Shown in pieces: positions 1-8,656 of a stretch of 49,184 bases of DNA. Numbering within the stretch: position 1 is the stretch's first letter; each line of letters begins with the position of its first letter. Under the pieces are notes generated by a model, which did not search any database, was not told the origin of the DNA, and worked only from the letters and a program-made list of their open reading frames with translations. This stretch comes from BOG-933 sp037147415 (GTDB taxonomy: Bacteria > Pseudomonadota > Alphaproteobacteria > Azospirillales > Azospirillaceae), in assembly GCA_037147415.1 (NCBI GenBank), contig JBAWVF010000009.1, positions 1 through 49,184 on the forward strand. The letters are read 5' to 3'. The position numbers and the translations under genes were made by a program.

Positions 1-1187
1 GTGCCAAAGGCGGTAGCCATCAGGGCGGGGCCGCAATAGCCGATGCCTAACAACCCACGGTCGAAACCCGGGGCGAAACAGTTGAACAGGGTGCGAACAT
101 ACTCGGCGGGTGGTTGAGGGGCTTCTTGCTCGCTCAGCGCGCCGGCGATGTGTCGGGCGATCGGTTGTTCCGGATGAGCGGCGAGCCAGCGCGCAGCCTC
201 GGCCCGGGCGGCTTCGGGGTCGCGGCGGTGGAGCAGATAAAGGCAGCCGGCTAGGTTGTTATGAAAATCGGCCCGTTCCGGCCGCAGGGCACAGGCCTGT
301 TGAAAGACGGCGGCGGCGGCGGTCAAGGCTCCGCGAGCCTCCAGCACATGACCGAGATTATTGGTGGCTTCGGCATGAGAAGGGTGAAGGTGCAAGGCGT
401 CGCGATAGCAGCGTTCCGCTTCTTCCAGCCAGCCGACCGTCTGGACTGCGGTTCCCAAACTGAAATGGGTGCCGGCGTCGGTCGGATTAAGCTCCAGCGC
501 GCGTCGATAACTGCGGACGGCGTCGGTAATCCGGCCGGTGGCTTGAAGCACCGTGCCCAAATTGAGATGGGCCGGGGCGAAATCGGCTTGAACTGCCAGG
601 GCGCGGCGGTGGCAGGTCTCGGCACTCTCCAGGCGCCCTTGCGCATGCAGCACTGAGCCGAGATTGACCAGGGTCGGGACATGGTCGGGCTGATGGTCGA
701 GCGCGCTCCGATAGCTTTCTTCGGCGTCCTCCAACCGCCCGAGAGCTTGAAGGACATTTCCCAGCGCCGATAGTACCGCTACATCCTCCGGCCGCTGTGC
801 CAGTACAATTCTCAGGCACGCCTCGGCCTCTTCATTTTGGCCGGTTGCTTGTAATAATTGACCGGTGGCCAGATAAATAGCGGCAATGTCCGGCGCCAAA
901 GCCGATGCGGCGCGGTAGCTGTCCAATGCTTGGGCATGGCGGCCGAGTGCTTGCAACGCTGCGCCGAGATTATAGTGATACTTATAATTATCGTCCTTCA
1001 ACCCGATCGCTCGGCCGATCAAGGGAATGGCCTCGAGCGGGTTCCCCGAGCGGTGCCGAATCACCCCGAGCAGATGGAGCAGGTCGGCCCGGTCCGACTC
1101 GGCAGTTAAACCTTGTCGGCAGAGCCGCTCAGCTTTGACGAGATTACCGGCCTGAAATGCGGTAACGGCAGCGGCAAGAACAGTCAT
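1..1187 (-). CDS. TPR-repeat protein with start of a SAM-methyltransferase-like domain (partial, 3' end cut by window edge)
   Basis: The minus strand is open from an ATG at 1187 to the window edge, about 395 codons with no stop. The first 330 or so residues are a solenoid of about eight TPR units, recognisable from repeated patterns such as 'NLGAALQALGR', 'NLGSVLHAQGR' and 'NLGTVLQATGR', each followed by an A/Y-rich second helix. After the repeats comes 'YVRTLFNCFAPGFDRGL', which resembles the entry to the methyltransferase domain of TPR-methyltransferase fusion proteins. I infer a TPR scaffold fused to a SAM-dependent methyltransferase, but the catalytic part lies outside the window. It sits downstream of the phosphatase gene on the same strand. 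No good ribosome binding site precedes the ATG, and the upstream spacer consists of tandem repeats. Confidence 0.75.
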   Translation of the reverse strand, partial: MTVLAAAVTAFQAGNLVKAERLCRQGLTAESDRADLLHLLGVIRHRSGNPLEAIPLIGRAIGLKDDNYKYHYNLGAALQALGRHAQALDSYRAASALAPDIAAIYLATGQLLQATGQNEEAEACLRIVLAQRPEDVAVLSALGNVLQALGRLEDAEESYRSALDHQPDHVPTLVNLGSVLHAQGRLESAETCHRRALAVQADFAPAHLNLGTVLQATGRITDAVRSYRRALELNPTDAGTHFSLGTAVQTVGWLEEAERCYRDALHLHPSHAEATNNLGHVLEARGALTAAAAVFQQACALRPERADFHNNLAGCLYLLHRRDPEAARAEAARWLAAHPEQPIARHIAGALSEQEAPQPPAEYVRTLFNCFAPGFDRGLLGIGYCGPALMATAFG

Positions 1188-1196
1188 GCTTTTATA

Positions 1197-1245
1197 TTCA
1201 GTCCAACCTTTTATGTTTAGTCCAACCTTTTGTGCTCAGTCCACC
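1197..1245. repeat. 19-bp tandem repeat, about 2.6 copies, spanning a stop codon
   Basis: Copies at 1197-1215 and 1216-1234 share TYAGTCCAACCTTTTRTG, and a partial third copy starts at 1235. The third copy contains the TGA stop (1236-1238) of the phosphatase gene, so the duplicated copies form the whole spacer up to the next gene at 1187. Confidence 0.8.
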
Positions 1246-1676
1246 GGGAAGCGTTTCCGGATGCGTGTATCCAAGGCATCCCGCACCTGCCGGAAGCCGT
1301 CGAGCCGGGCTTCTCGGCTTCCCTCAAGAATAGTCGGGTCGAAGGTTTGCCAGTATTCGACGTCACAGGCCATGGTGCGCACCATTTCAACCGCACGATG
1401 CTGGGCTTCGGGGGAGAGCGAGATCACCAGATCGAACGAGCTGTCCTCCAACTCGTCGAACACTTTACAACGGTGGCGGCTGCGGTCGATTCCGATTTCG
1501 GCCATGGCGGCAATCATGAACGGATCGGGCTCGCCCGGTCGTACCCCCACCGAGTCGATATAAACGCGTTTGCCGAGATGACGCTTCAGCAAAGCCTCAG
1601 CCATCGGCGAGCGCACGGCATTAAAGGTGCAAGCAAACAAGACGCTGGAAATGCCGTTCGGGTAGAGATCGACCAT
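1236..1676 (-). CDS. Low-molecular-weight protein-tyrosine-phosphatase / arsenate-reductase-like protein
   Basis: This 146-residue cytosolic protein belongs to the LMW phosphatase fold family, whose members dephosphorylate phosphotyrosine or reduce arsenate. The N-terminal beta strand runs into the P-loop 'CTFNAVRS', a CX5R(S) signature with the nucleophile at about Cys16 and the phosphate-binding Arg at about 22. A late 'FDP' supplies the expected acid Asp. The ATG at 1676 puts the P-loop at the usual distance from the N-terminus. A GTG at 1730 would extend it by 18 residues and overlap UPF0262. In related alphaproteobacteria this gene follows UPF0262 and precedes infA. Here infA is replaced by a TPR gene. 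The substrate cannot be told from sequence. Confidence 0.8.
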   Translation of the reverse strand: MVDLYPNGISSVLFACTFNAVRSPMAEALLKRHLGKRVYIDSVGVRPGEPDPFMIAAMAEIGIDRSRHRCKVFDELEDSSFDLVISLSPEAQHRAVEMVRTMACDVEYWQTFDPTILEGSREARLDGFRQVRDALDTRIRKRFPVD

Positions 1677-1705
1677 ACGCGGCCCGTTTCCCGTGCGATC
1701 CGCTT

Positions 1706-2185
1706 TTAGCCGCGGATGTGCAGCACGCACACCAGGGTGAACAGGCGTCGGGCGGTTTGATGGTCGATAGTGACCTTGCCGGCCAGACGCTCTTGCAACA
1801 GCTCCGAGCCCTCGTTGTGCAGCCCGCGTCGTCCCATGTCCAGTGCTTCGATCTGAGCCGGGGTCGAACGTTTGATCGCGTTGTAATAACTTTCGCAGAT
1901 CATGAAGTAATCACGTACGATGCTGCGAAACGGGCTGAGCGGTAATAATATTCGGGTCAGCTCTATCCCGTCTTGGGTCCGAATGTCAAAAGTCAGTCGA
2001 TTTTCTTCAGTGCTGAGGTGAAGATTGAACGGTCCCTGATCAACCAGACCCTCGGGCTCGAACAAGTTATCTTCCAGCAGGTCGAAGATGGCAACCGCCC
2101 GTTCGTGTTCGACTTCGGGCTTGCGGCGGACGACGGTGCGTTCGTCAAGCTGAACATACAAGATGCGGTTGCGCACTTCGGTCAT
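1706..2185 (-). CDS. UPF0262 family protein
   Basis: This 159-residue protein is recognisable as UPF0262 from its start 'MTEVRNRILYVQLDERTV' and the conserved C-terminal block 'ARRLFTLVCVLHIRG'. It has no signal peptide or membrane segment. The family is confined largely to alphaproteobacteria and has no established function that I can name. It nearly always sits between histidine biosynthesis genes and an LMW phosphatase, as here. A GGAG lies about 11 nt before the ATG, supporting this start. It is probably cotranscribed with hisG upstream (42-bp gap) and the phosphatase downstream. Confidence 0.88.
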   Translation of the reverse strand: MTEVRNRILYVQLDERTVVRRKPEVEHERAVAIFDLLEDNLFEPEGLVDQGPFNLHLSTEENRLTFDIRTQDGIELTRILLPLSPFRSIVRDYFMICESYYNAIKRSTPAQIEALDMGRRGLHNEGSELLQERLAGKVTIDHQTARRLFTLVCVLHIRG

Positions 2186-2227
2186 GGCTGTGCGTTCTCC
2201 AAACGGATAGCGACTCCGTTATGCTCT

Positions 2228-2938
2228 TCAGGCGGCATTACGGGCCTCCTCAGCGGCGGCCTGCCGAAAATTTTCAATCCAGCCATGCATTTCGTCAGGC
2301 CGGGTTTTGAGTGCCGCCCGGTTGACGATCAAGCGTGAGGTGATATCTGCGATCTTAAGCACCTCGCGCAGCCCGTTGGCCTTCAGGGTTGCGCCGGACG
2401 AGACCAAATCAACAATGCGTGAGCATAAACCCAAAGCGGGCGCCAACTCCATTGCGCCGTTCAGCTTGATGCATTCGGCTTGAATACCGCGTGCGGCGAA
2501 ATGGCGTCGGGTGATGTCGGGGTATTTGGTCGCGACTCGGACATGGCTCCAGCGTGCCGGATCCTCGGTGGCCGACAAATCGGTTGGCTCGGCAACGGAA
2601 AGCCGGCAATGGCCGATGCCGAGATCAAGCGGGGCGTAAAGCTCCGGATAATCAAATTCCATAATCACATCGTTGCCGGCGACCCCCAGATGGGCGGCGC
2701 CGAAGGCGACAAAGGTCGCGACGTCGAACGAGCGCACCCGAATAATGCTGAGATGCGGCAGGTTGGTGGTGAATTTCAGTAGCCGGCTGTGCTCGTTTTC
2801 GAATTCGGGCTCGGGCTTGATGCCGACCCGGTCGAGCAGCGGCCGCACCTCATCCAAAATGCGGCCCTTGGGCAGAGCCAGCACCAGATTTTCCCGATCA
2901 ACCGTCTTCGACACGCCGGTCACCCGCCACTCCCTCAT
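2228..2938 (-). CDS. hisG: ATP phosphoribosyltransferase, short form
   Basis: HisG catalyses the first step of histidine biosynthesis, joining ATP and PRPP to give phosphoribosyl-ATP. Near the N-terminus is 'LVLALPKGRIL', followed by 'GVAGNDVIMEF' and the PRPP-binding stretch 'DLVSSGATLKANGL'. At about 236 residues it lacks the C-terminal regulatory domain, so it is a short HisG that by family knowledge needs HisZ as partner; no hisZ is in the window. The ATG at 2938 has no clear ribosome site; a GTG at 2914 would give a protein starting nine residues before 'LVLAL' and is equally plausible. The gene leads the minus-strand set hisG-UPF0262-phosphatase. The hisD expected between hisG and UPF0262 is absent. 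Confidence 0.93.
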   Translation of the reverse strand: MREWRVTGVSKTVDRENLVLALPKGRILDEVRPLLDRVGIKPEPEFENEHSRLLKFTTNLPHLSIIRVRSFDVATFVAFGAAHLGVAGNDVIMEFDYPELYAPLDLGIGHCRLSVAEPTDLSATEDPARWSHVRVATKYPDITRRHFAARGIQAECIKLNGAMELAPALGLCSRIVDLVSSGATLKANGLREVLKIADITSRLIVNRAALKTRPDEMHGWIENFRQAAAEEARNAA

Positions 2939-3211
2939 TGCAGTGCAACGGAGCGATAGATAGCACAAATGCCGTGCGCGTCACCTCGATTCCCGTCTTG
3001 TCCGGCAAAACCGACATAAAGCCGGATGGTGGGCTTGACAAACTGCGGCCATTCAGCTTTTTGGCTTAGTGTAGCTGCGGCTTGCCAACGAGTGAGGGAC
3101 GGACCATGGCCTGCTCCGATAAGGTGGTTCGTGATTACATAAAGTCAAAATACTCGATTAACCGAATGTTCCGGTAATAGCGCCTGCGCCTCCCCATTTT
3201 CAGGAATAATC

Positions 3212-3418
3212 ATGCGTGAGCCTGTGAAACTGTTGATTCTGGCAGCAATCGGTGCGGCAATCGGACTTGGGGTCGCTTCTGAACTGGTTAGCGATGATTT
3301 CATGCTGCATTTGATTTCTAGTTACGTAATTTATGACGAATTGGCGGGCATGGCGCTCGGTTTGTTGATTGCGATGGCCGGATACGGGGTTTATGCGGCC
3401 TTCCGGTCGAAGCGGTAG
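3212..3418 (+). CDS. Small two-helix membrane protein, unknown function
   Basis: This 68-residue protein has a hydrophobic helix at about residues 6-24 ('LLILAAIGAAIGLGVAS') and another at about 45-63 ('ELAGMALGLLIAMAGYGVY'), with basic residues at the C-terminal end ('FRSKR'). I do not recognise a family. It is preceded by an AT-rich stretch (about 3120-3180) that could hold a promoter. It lies ahead of another small membrane protein and ppk-ppx on the same strand, so it may be transcribed with them. Confidence 0.55.
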   Translation: MREPVKLLILAAIGAAIGLGVASELVSDDFMLHLISSYVIYDELAGMALGLLIAMAGYGVYAAFRSKR

Positions 3419-3537
3419 CGGTTCGACCAGCGTGAACGCCGACATTGCCTTGTTGTCCGGTGCGGGCTACTGTCCAGGGATACGGTCCGCATTTTCCATC
3501 AAAATGCGCCGCTCCTTTTGCCCAGGATGTTCGAACC

Positions 3538-3942
3538 ATGTCGCTCTTTTCCTCTATCCCTTTGTTGGTCATTGTTGTTCTTGTTTATTTTGTCGTCGAA
3601 CTGATCGCGCCGGGGACCAGTGGCGCGGTGGTGCTGGCGTTAAAGCTGCCGTCCGGGGCTGATATGGCGTTAAGGGGCGGTGATTTGATCATCGGGCTTG
3701 GCTTGGTTTTGCTTTATGGCGAAATATTGAAGTCAACCAGAACGTCGAGCGCCAGCGTGATTGATCATGTGACCTCGATGGGGTTATTCGTGACCTGTCT
3801 GGTTTTGTTTATTGTTTGGAGTGCGGCCGGAACCGGAACCTTTTTTCTGATTACCTTGATGACTCTGGTTGATGTCGTTGCCGGCTTTACCGTGACGATC
3901 AGCGCCGCCCGGCGCGATGTCGACGTTGCGACGTTGCAATAA
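3538..3942 (+). CDS. Small integral membrane protein upstream of ppk
   Basis: This 134-residue protein has about four hydrophobic segments: 'LLVIVVLVYFVVEL' near the N-terminus, 'LIIGLGLVLLYGEIL', 'MGLFVTCLVLFIVW' and 'FFLITLMTLVDVVAGFTVTI'. The ATG at 3538 has a purine-rich 'AGGAT' about 10 nt upstream and gives an N-terminus that starts just before the first helix; an upstream ATG at 3445 would add 31 polar residues. I recognise no catalytic motif and assign no function. It lies 32 bp before ppk on the same strand, suggesting cotranscription. Confidence 0.65.
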   Translation: MSLFSSIPLLVIVVLVYFVVELIAPGTSGAVVLALKLPSGADMALRGGDLIIGLGLVLLYGEILKSTRTSSASVIDHVTSMGLFVTCLVLFIVWSAAGTGTFFLITLMTLVDVVAGFTVTISAARRDVDVATLQ

Positions 3943-3974
3943 TTTCCCCGGCAGTTTTCGGAGCATGGCGTGCG

Positions 3975-6128
3975 ATGATCAGTCTACAGGATATCGAACT
4001 CGAGCCGGCAACGCCGCGTGGCGGTTCCCCGGACAGATACATCAATCGCGAAGTTTCGTGGCTGGCCTTTAACCAAAGAGTGCTGGATGAGGCTAATAAT
4101 CGCAACCACCCATTGCTGGAACGGCTGCGTTTTTTGTCGATCAGTGCCAGCAATCTCGACGAGTTTTATATCGTTCGGGTTGCCGGCCTGAAAGGGCAGG
4201 TCGCTCGCGGCATCGTGACCCCGAGCGCCGATAATCTGGCGCCGGCTCAGCAGCTTGCCGCGATTAACCGCCGGGTTATCGAATTGGTGCGTGACCAGCA
4301 GACTTGCTGGCTTGAGCTGCGCGAAGAACTGGGCGAGGCGGGAATAGAAGTTGTCGATACCGATGACCTGACCAATGACGAACATGACTGGCTTGAACAG
4401 AAATTTCTCAGCGATCTTTTTCCTTTATTGACGCCGCTGGCGGTTGACCCGGCACATCCGTTTCCTTTTCTGCCCAATATGGGGTTTGCGCTGGCGTTGG
4501 CGCTGTTCGACCCGATCAAGGGTAAGGAACTGGATGCGTTGGTGCCTTTGCCGGCGCAGCTTGACCGCTTTATTCGGTTGCCGGGGGCGGCGGTGCGTTT
4601 TGTTCAGCTTGAACGGGTGGTGCTGCTGTTTCTTAGCCGCCTGTTTCCACCCTTCACCGCCAAGGCTCACGGCGTTTTTCGAATTTTGCGTGACAGCGAA
4701 ATGGAAATCGACGAAGAGGCGGAAGATCTGGTCCGTACTTTTGAAAGTGCTTTGAAGCAACGGCGGCGCGGCAGCGTGATTCGGCTTGAAGTCAATGCCG
4801 GCATGAACCCGGATTTGCGCGAGTTTCTGCGTGAACAATTGCAGGTCGTTCCGGATGACATGCTGGTGCTTGACGGTTTGATCGGTTTGAACGACACCAA
4901 ACACTTGATTGTCGACGGGCGGCCTGATTTGGTCTTTCGACCTCATAATGCCCGTTCGCCCGAACGGATTCGTGATTTCGGCGGGGATTGTTTTGCAGCG
5001 ATAAATCAAAAAGACTTGATCGTCCACCATCCTTACGAAAGTTTTGATGTTGTCGTTCAGTTTATCCGACAGGCAGCGCGCGACCCTGCCGTGGTGGCCA
5101 TTAAGCAAACCCTGTACCGCACTTCTAAAAACTCACCGATCGTGCAGGCATTGGTTGAAGCGGCAGAGGCCGGCAAGACCGTCTCAGCGATGGTCGAATT
5201 GAAAGCCCGTTTCGACGAGGAAGCGAATATTCGCTGGGCGCGCGATCTGGAGCGGGCAGGGGCTCAAGTGGTCTACGGCTTCGTCGACCTTAAGACCCAC
5301 GCCAAGGTTTCGTTGGTGGTGCGGCGTGAAAGCGGCGGTCTGCGTTCTTATGCCCATTTCGGCACCGGTAATTATCACCCGATTACGGCACGCATTTATA
5401 CTGATTTGTCATTTTTTACGTCTGATCCCGTGTTGTGTCGCGATGCTGCGGCAATGTTCAATTATATGACCGGCTATGCTACGCCCAAGGGGTTGGCAAA
5501 ATTGGCGATTGCTCCGCTTAATTTGCGTCCGCGTCTTAATGAACTGATTAATGCCGAGATTGATCATGCTCGCGCCGGGCGGCCCGCGCAGATATGGTTA
5601 AAGCTTAACTCTCTGGTTGATCCCGAGATTATTGACAAGCTTTACGAGGCATCGGGGGCCGGCGTTCGTATCGACATGGTGGTGCGTGGTATTTGCTGTC
5701 TGCGGCCGGGGGTTCCCGGTCTGTCGGAAAACATCCGGGTCAAAAGTATTATTGGCCGCTTTTTGGAGCATACCAGGGTGATTTGTTTTGGCAATGGTTG
5801 GGGGTTGCCCTCGGATCAGGCCCTGGTTTTCTTGTCTTCTGCCGATTGGATGCCCCGTAACCTTGATCGTAGGATCGAGACTTTGGTCCCGGTCGAAAAT
5901 CCGACTGTACATCAGCAAGTACTTGATCAGATCATGGTCGCAAACTTCAAGGACGAGGCCAATAGTTGGACCCTCGATGGTGACGGGGGCTATCACCGCA
6001 CCAATCCTGGGGGGGAACGGTTCAGTGCCCATACCTATTTCATGACCAATCCAAGCCTGTCCGGGCGTGGCAGCGCTCTTTCAACCGAACGCATTCCACC
6101 CCGGTTGGTGCTTAAGGCGGCGATTTGA
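3975..6128 (+). CDS. ppk: Polyphosphate kinase 1
   Basis: PPK1 reversibly polymerises the gamma phosphate of ATP into polyphosphate. The 717-residue length is normal for the family. The N-terminal domain starts with 'INREVSWLAFNQRVLDEA' and 'LSISASNLDEFYIVRV'. The two conserved active-site histidines lie in 'DLKTHAKVSLV' (about residue 440) and 'FLEHTRVICFGNG' (about 597), matching the phosphorylated His and the second conserved His of the PLD-like domains. The gene is followed one base later by ppx, so synthesis and breakdown of polyphosphate are encoded together. No Pho box was identified upstream. Confidence 0.97.
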   Translation: MISLQDIELEPATPRGGSPDRYINREVSWLAFNQRVLDEANNRNHPLLERLRFLSISASNLDEFYIVRVAGLKGQVARGIVTPSADNLAPAQQLAAINRRVIELVRDQQTCWLELREELGEAGIEVVDTDDLTNDEHDWLEQKFLSDLFPLLTPLAVDPAHPFPFLPNMGFALALALFDPIKGKELDALVPLPAQLDRFIRLPGAAVRFVQLERVVLLFLSRLFPPFTAKAHGVFRILRDSEMEIDEEAEDLVRTFESALKQRRRGSVIRLEVNAGMNPDLREFLREQLQVVPDDMLVLDGLIGLNDTKHLIVDGRPDLVFRPHNARSPERIRDFGGDCFAAINQKDLIVHHPYESFDVVVQFIRQAARDPAVVAIKQTLYRTSKNSPIVQALVEAAEAGKTVSAMVELKARFDEEANIRWARDLERAGAQVVYGFVDLKTHAKVSLVVRRESGGLRSYAHFGTGNYHPITARIYTDLSFFTSDPVLCRDAAAMFNYMTGYATPKGLAKLAIAPLNLRPRLNELINAEIDHARAGRPAQIWLKLNSLVDPEIIDKLYEASGAGVRIDMVVRGICCLRPGVPGLSENIRVKSIIGRFLEHTRVICFGNGWGLPSDQALVFLSSADWMPRNLDRRIETLVPVENPTVHQQVLDQIMVANFKDEANSWTLDGDGGYHRTNPGGERFSAHTYFMTNPSLSGRGSALSTERIPPRLVLKAAI

Positions 6129-6129
6129 C

Positions 6130-7635
6130 ATGCCCTTGATTTTCAACCGTGAATGGACCGAGGCTCCGCGGCGGACGGCTCGCATCGGTGTGATCGACAT
6201 CGGTTCGAACTCGATTCGGCTGGTGGTCTATGATCGCAATTGCCGGGCGCCGGTGCAAATATTTAACGAAAAAGTGCTATGTGGCTTGGCCCGCGGGGTC
6301 GAGGCGGGCGGGCGGCTTGATGCCGAGGGGGTGGCCAGGGCATCGCTCAACCTGGCCCGCTTCAAAATGCTGGCGGAGGCGATGGGGGTGGAGCGGCTTG
6401 ATGTGCTGGCCACCGCCGCGGTTCGCGATGCCAAGGATGGTCAGGATTTTGTCGTTGCCTTACGCGAGCGACTCGGGCTTGAGATTCAGGTGATCAGCGG
6501 TGAGGAAGAGGCCCGGTTATCGGCGCTCGGCGTTTTGTCGGCGATTCCGGATGCCGACGGGCTTGCCGCCGATCTTGGTGGTGGCAGCTTGGAGTTGATC
6601 ACGATAAACCGCGGCTCCCCTGGGCAACGGGTGACGCTGCCGCTCGGCGTGCTCCGATTGGCTGAGGCGAGCGGCGAACGTCCGGTCATTGCCGCCAAGG
6701 TGATCGAGCAACATTTGGCGAAACTGGATTGGTTGAAATCATGTCGGCGCCGGCGCTTGTTCGCGGTTGGCGGAAGCTGGCGTGCGTTGGCTAAACTGCA
6801 CATGGCGCATGTCAATTATCCGCTCCATGTCATACACGGCTACACCATGCCCGGCCCGCTTGCCGGGGATTTTGCCGGGACCGTGGGGCGTCATGCCCGC
6901 AATACTTGGGATAAGACCGGGGCCGTGTCCCGGCGACGGGGGGATACTCTTCCCTATGCGGCGCTGGTGCTGGAAGGGCTGGTCCGGGCGGTCGAGCCCT
7001 CTTCGGTTGTCTTTTCGGCTTATGGTTTGCGTGAAGGCCACCTTTATGATGGCTTACCATCCGAGGAGCAGCGGCTCGATCCGCTGGTCAGCGCCTGTAC
7101 CGATTTGGCGGCGCATCAACGACGCTTCGGCTCGGACGAGATTCTGACGGCCTGGACTGACGGGTTGTTTGCCGGAGAGGACTTGATTGCGCTGCGGTTG
7201 CGCCGGGTTGCCTGCGTCATCAGCGACCTGTTTTGGGCCGAGCATCCCGATTATCGGGCCGAGCATGCTTTTGAGCGTGTGCTACGCTTACCGGTGGTCG
7301 GAATCAACCACAGCGAGCGGGCGGCGCTTGCGCTGACCAGTTTCGTGCGCTATGGCGGGCGTCCGGAGGATGCCCTGGCCCGGTCGTTGCGTCCGCTCTT
7401 GACCGATGGTCAGATTGCCCGCGCCGATGTGCTGGGGCTGGCCTTGCGTTTGGCCCACAGTGTAACCGGTGGCGTCACCGCATTGTTGAACCGGGTCGGC
7501 TTGCGTCTTGGCGCCGAGCGACTGGAGTTATTGCTGCCGGCCGATTTGGCGCAATTGCGGGGTGATGTGGTCGAGCGCCGCCTGGACGCGCTGGCCCGAG
7601 CCCTGAATCGGGACTCGAGCATCGCTACCGGCTAA
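6130..7635 (+). CDS. ppx: Exopolyphosphatase / Ppx-GppA phosphatase
   Basis: Ppx removes terminal phosphates from polyphosphate, and related GppA enzymes act on pppGpp. The 501-residue protein has the ASKHA-fold motifs 'GVIDIGSNSIRLVVYD' near residue 20 and 'AADLGGGSLELI' near residue 145, plus a long C-terminal helical HD-like region typical of the long Ppx form. The ATG at 6130 begins one base after the ppk stop, so the pair is probably translationally coupled. An earlier in-frame start at 6067 would overlap ppk by 62 bp and is less likely. Sequence alone does not separate Ppx from GppA, but the ppk partner favours Ppx. Confidence 0.93.
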   Translation: MPLIFNREWTEAPRRTARIGVIDIGSNSIRLVVYDRNCRAPVQIFNEKVLCGLARGVEAGGRLDAEGVARASLNLARFKMLAEAMGVERLDVLATAAVRDAKDGQDFVVALRERLGLEIQVISGEEEARLSALGVLSAIPDADGLAADLGGGSLELITINRGSPGQRVTLPLGVLRLAEASGERPVIAAKVIEQHLAKLDWLKSCRRRRLFAVGGSWRALAKLHMAHVNYPLHVIHGYTMPGPLAGDFAGTVGRHARNTWDKTGAVSRRRGDTLPYAALVLEGLVRAVEPSSVVFSAYGLREGHLYDGLPSEEQRLDPLVSACTDLAAHQRRFGSDEILTAWTDGLFAGEDLIALRLRRVACVISDLFWAEHPDYRAEHAFERVLRLPVVGINHSERAALALTSFVRYGGRPEDALARSLRPLLTDGQIARADVLGLALRLAHSVTGGVTALLNRVGLRLGAERLELLLPADLAQLRGDVVERRLDALARALNRDSSIATG

Positions 7636-7673
7636 GAGCAGGTTTCTTGTACCGCGTGTGCGGAAATACGGCA

Positions 7674-8264
7674 TCAGTCCCCGCCGCTTTCGGTCAGTCG
7701 GCGGGCCCAGACAATTCGTTTGTGGATGCCGAGACGGGCGGCGATAGCGGCATCGTCAACCCCGGCGGCAACAAGACGCTGTAGCTCCTCTTCTCCGGCG
7801 GCAGTCAAGCGCTTGCGGCTGCCGAGGCCGCGGGTGAACGGGCCGTCGATGCTGTCGGCGGCTTCTGTTGCCGATGGCCGTGGCGGCAAGCCTGGGCGGT
7901 TGCCGGTGCTATCCGAACCCCGGGGACTGCGCTCCGGGTTGGCAAGACGCCCTTCGATGCCCTCAAGGCGATGTTCCAGTCCGTCGACTCGGAAATGCGT
8001 GCGTTCACCCCGTGTGTCCAGCGTCTCGGTCCGTCGTTCCAGGCTGCCCAGGCGGGCTTCAAGGGCTTCCAGCCGAGCGGCTTGCCCGTTGTCCGCCGGG
8101 GTCGCCCCGACCGTCGGTGACGTGCCGCCTGACAAAGCGTTGAGCAACGCCGCCGCGGTCCACTCTCCCAAGGTCTGTCGCGCCGATTTGGCGGCTGTCG
8201 ACACGGCGCTTTGCAACTCAGCCGGTATGCCGCGCACCGTCCAAATCTTCGATCCGCCAGTCAT
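7674..8264 (-). CDS. Putative DNA-binding protein: RHH-like N-terminus, coiled coil, C-terminal HTH
   Basis: This is a 196-residue protein. The N-terminus 'KIWTVRGIPAELQSAV' followed by 'QTLGEWTAAALLNAL' looks like a ribbon-helix-helix unit. Residues of about 65-110 have heptad-like L/R/E periodicity ('LEALEARLGSLERRTETL'), consistent with a coiled coil. The C-terminus 'LVAAGVDDAAIAARLGIHK' fits a helix-turn-helix. I therefore infer a transcription regulator or DNA-organising protein, target unknown. The ATG at 8264 is preferred over 8282 because AAGGA lies 7 nt upstream of it. A nested inverted repeat at 8300-8343 lies in its leader and could be its own operator. Confidence 0.6.
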   Translation of the reverse strand: MTGGSKIWTVRGIPAELQSAVSTAAKSARQTLGEWTAAALLNALSGGTSPTVGATPADNGQAARLEALEARLGSLERRTETLDTRGERTHFRVDGLEHRLEGIEGRLANPERSPRGSDSTGNRPGLPPRPSATEAADSIDGPFTRGLGSRKRLTAAGEEELQRLVAAGVDDAAIAARLGIHKRIVWARRLTESGGD

Positions 8265-8656
8265 TTGCCTGTCCTTTGTCATACATAGCGAGTCTCATTC
8301 GACACTCTCCGGACTTTCATGAGTGAGTCCCGTCGGAGAGTCGGTGGCTAACACGGCGTCAGTCCCGCCTATCAACAGATTGAAATAGTTTGAAGTGGTA
8401 TTGATATGACAGTCATCGGCCGACATTCATAACGTATGGCGAAGCCGTCGTCAAATCGAACTCGTGGCCCTTGTTCGTATGACACAAGTCTGCCCGAAGA
8501 CGCTCTGTCGGCCTTCGGTCGGTATGTCCGAGCGGTTTGAAATTCAGCTTTTGCCAGCGTGCGAATCTTGATAGTGTCGCCCGACAACCGACTTGTTTCG
8601 GAATTTCAACAGAATTATGGCCTGCCAAATCAGCGGGCTTCAGGGGAGGGAATCAA
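8265..8656. other. Intergenic region between divergent regulator and MaoC genes
   Basis: About 390 bp without a convincing gene. It holds the inverted repeat at 8300-8343 and must carry both divergent promoters. I could not pick a clear -35/-10 pair. No RNA gene is recognisable. Confidence 0.5.
8300..8343. promoter_or_regulatory. Nested inverted repeat in leader of the RHH/HTH gene
   Basis: Outer arms CTCTCCG and CGGAGAG enclose inner arms GACT and AGTC around a loop of about 10 nt. It lies 36-80 bp upstream of the ATG at 8264. It could be an operator or an mRNA hairpin; no T-tract follows, so it is not an obvious terminator. Confidence 0.4.

Noticed and set aside
323..757. Minus-strand open frame of 144 residues
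   Set aside because: It is out of frame with the TPR protein that runs from 1187 to the window edge, whose repeats are unmistakable.
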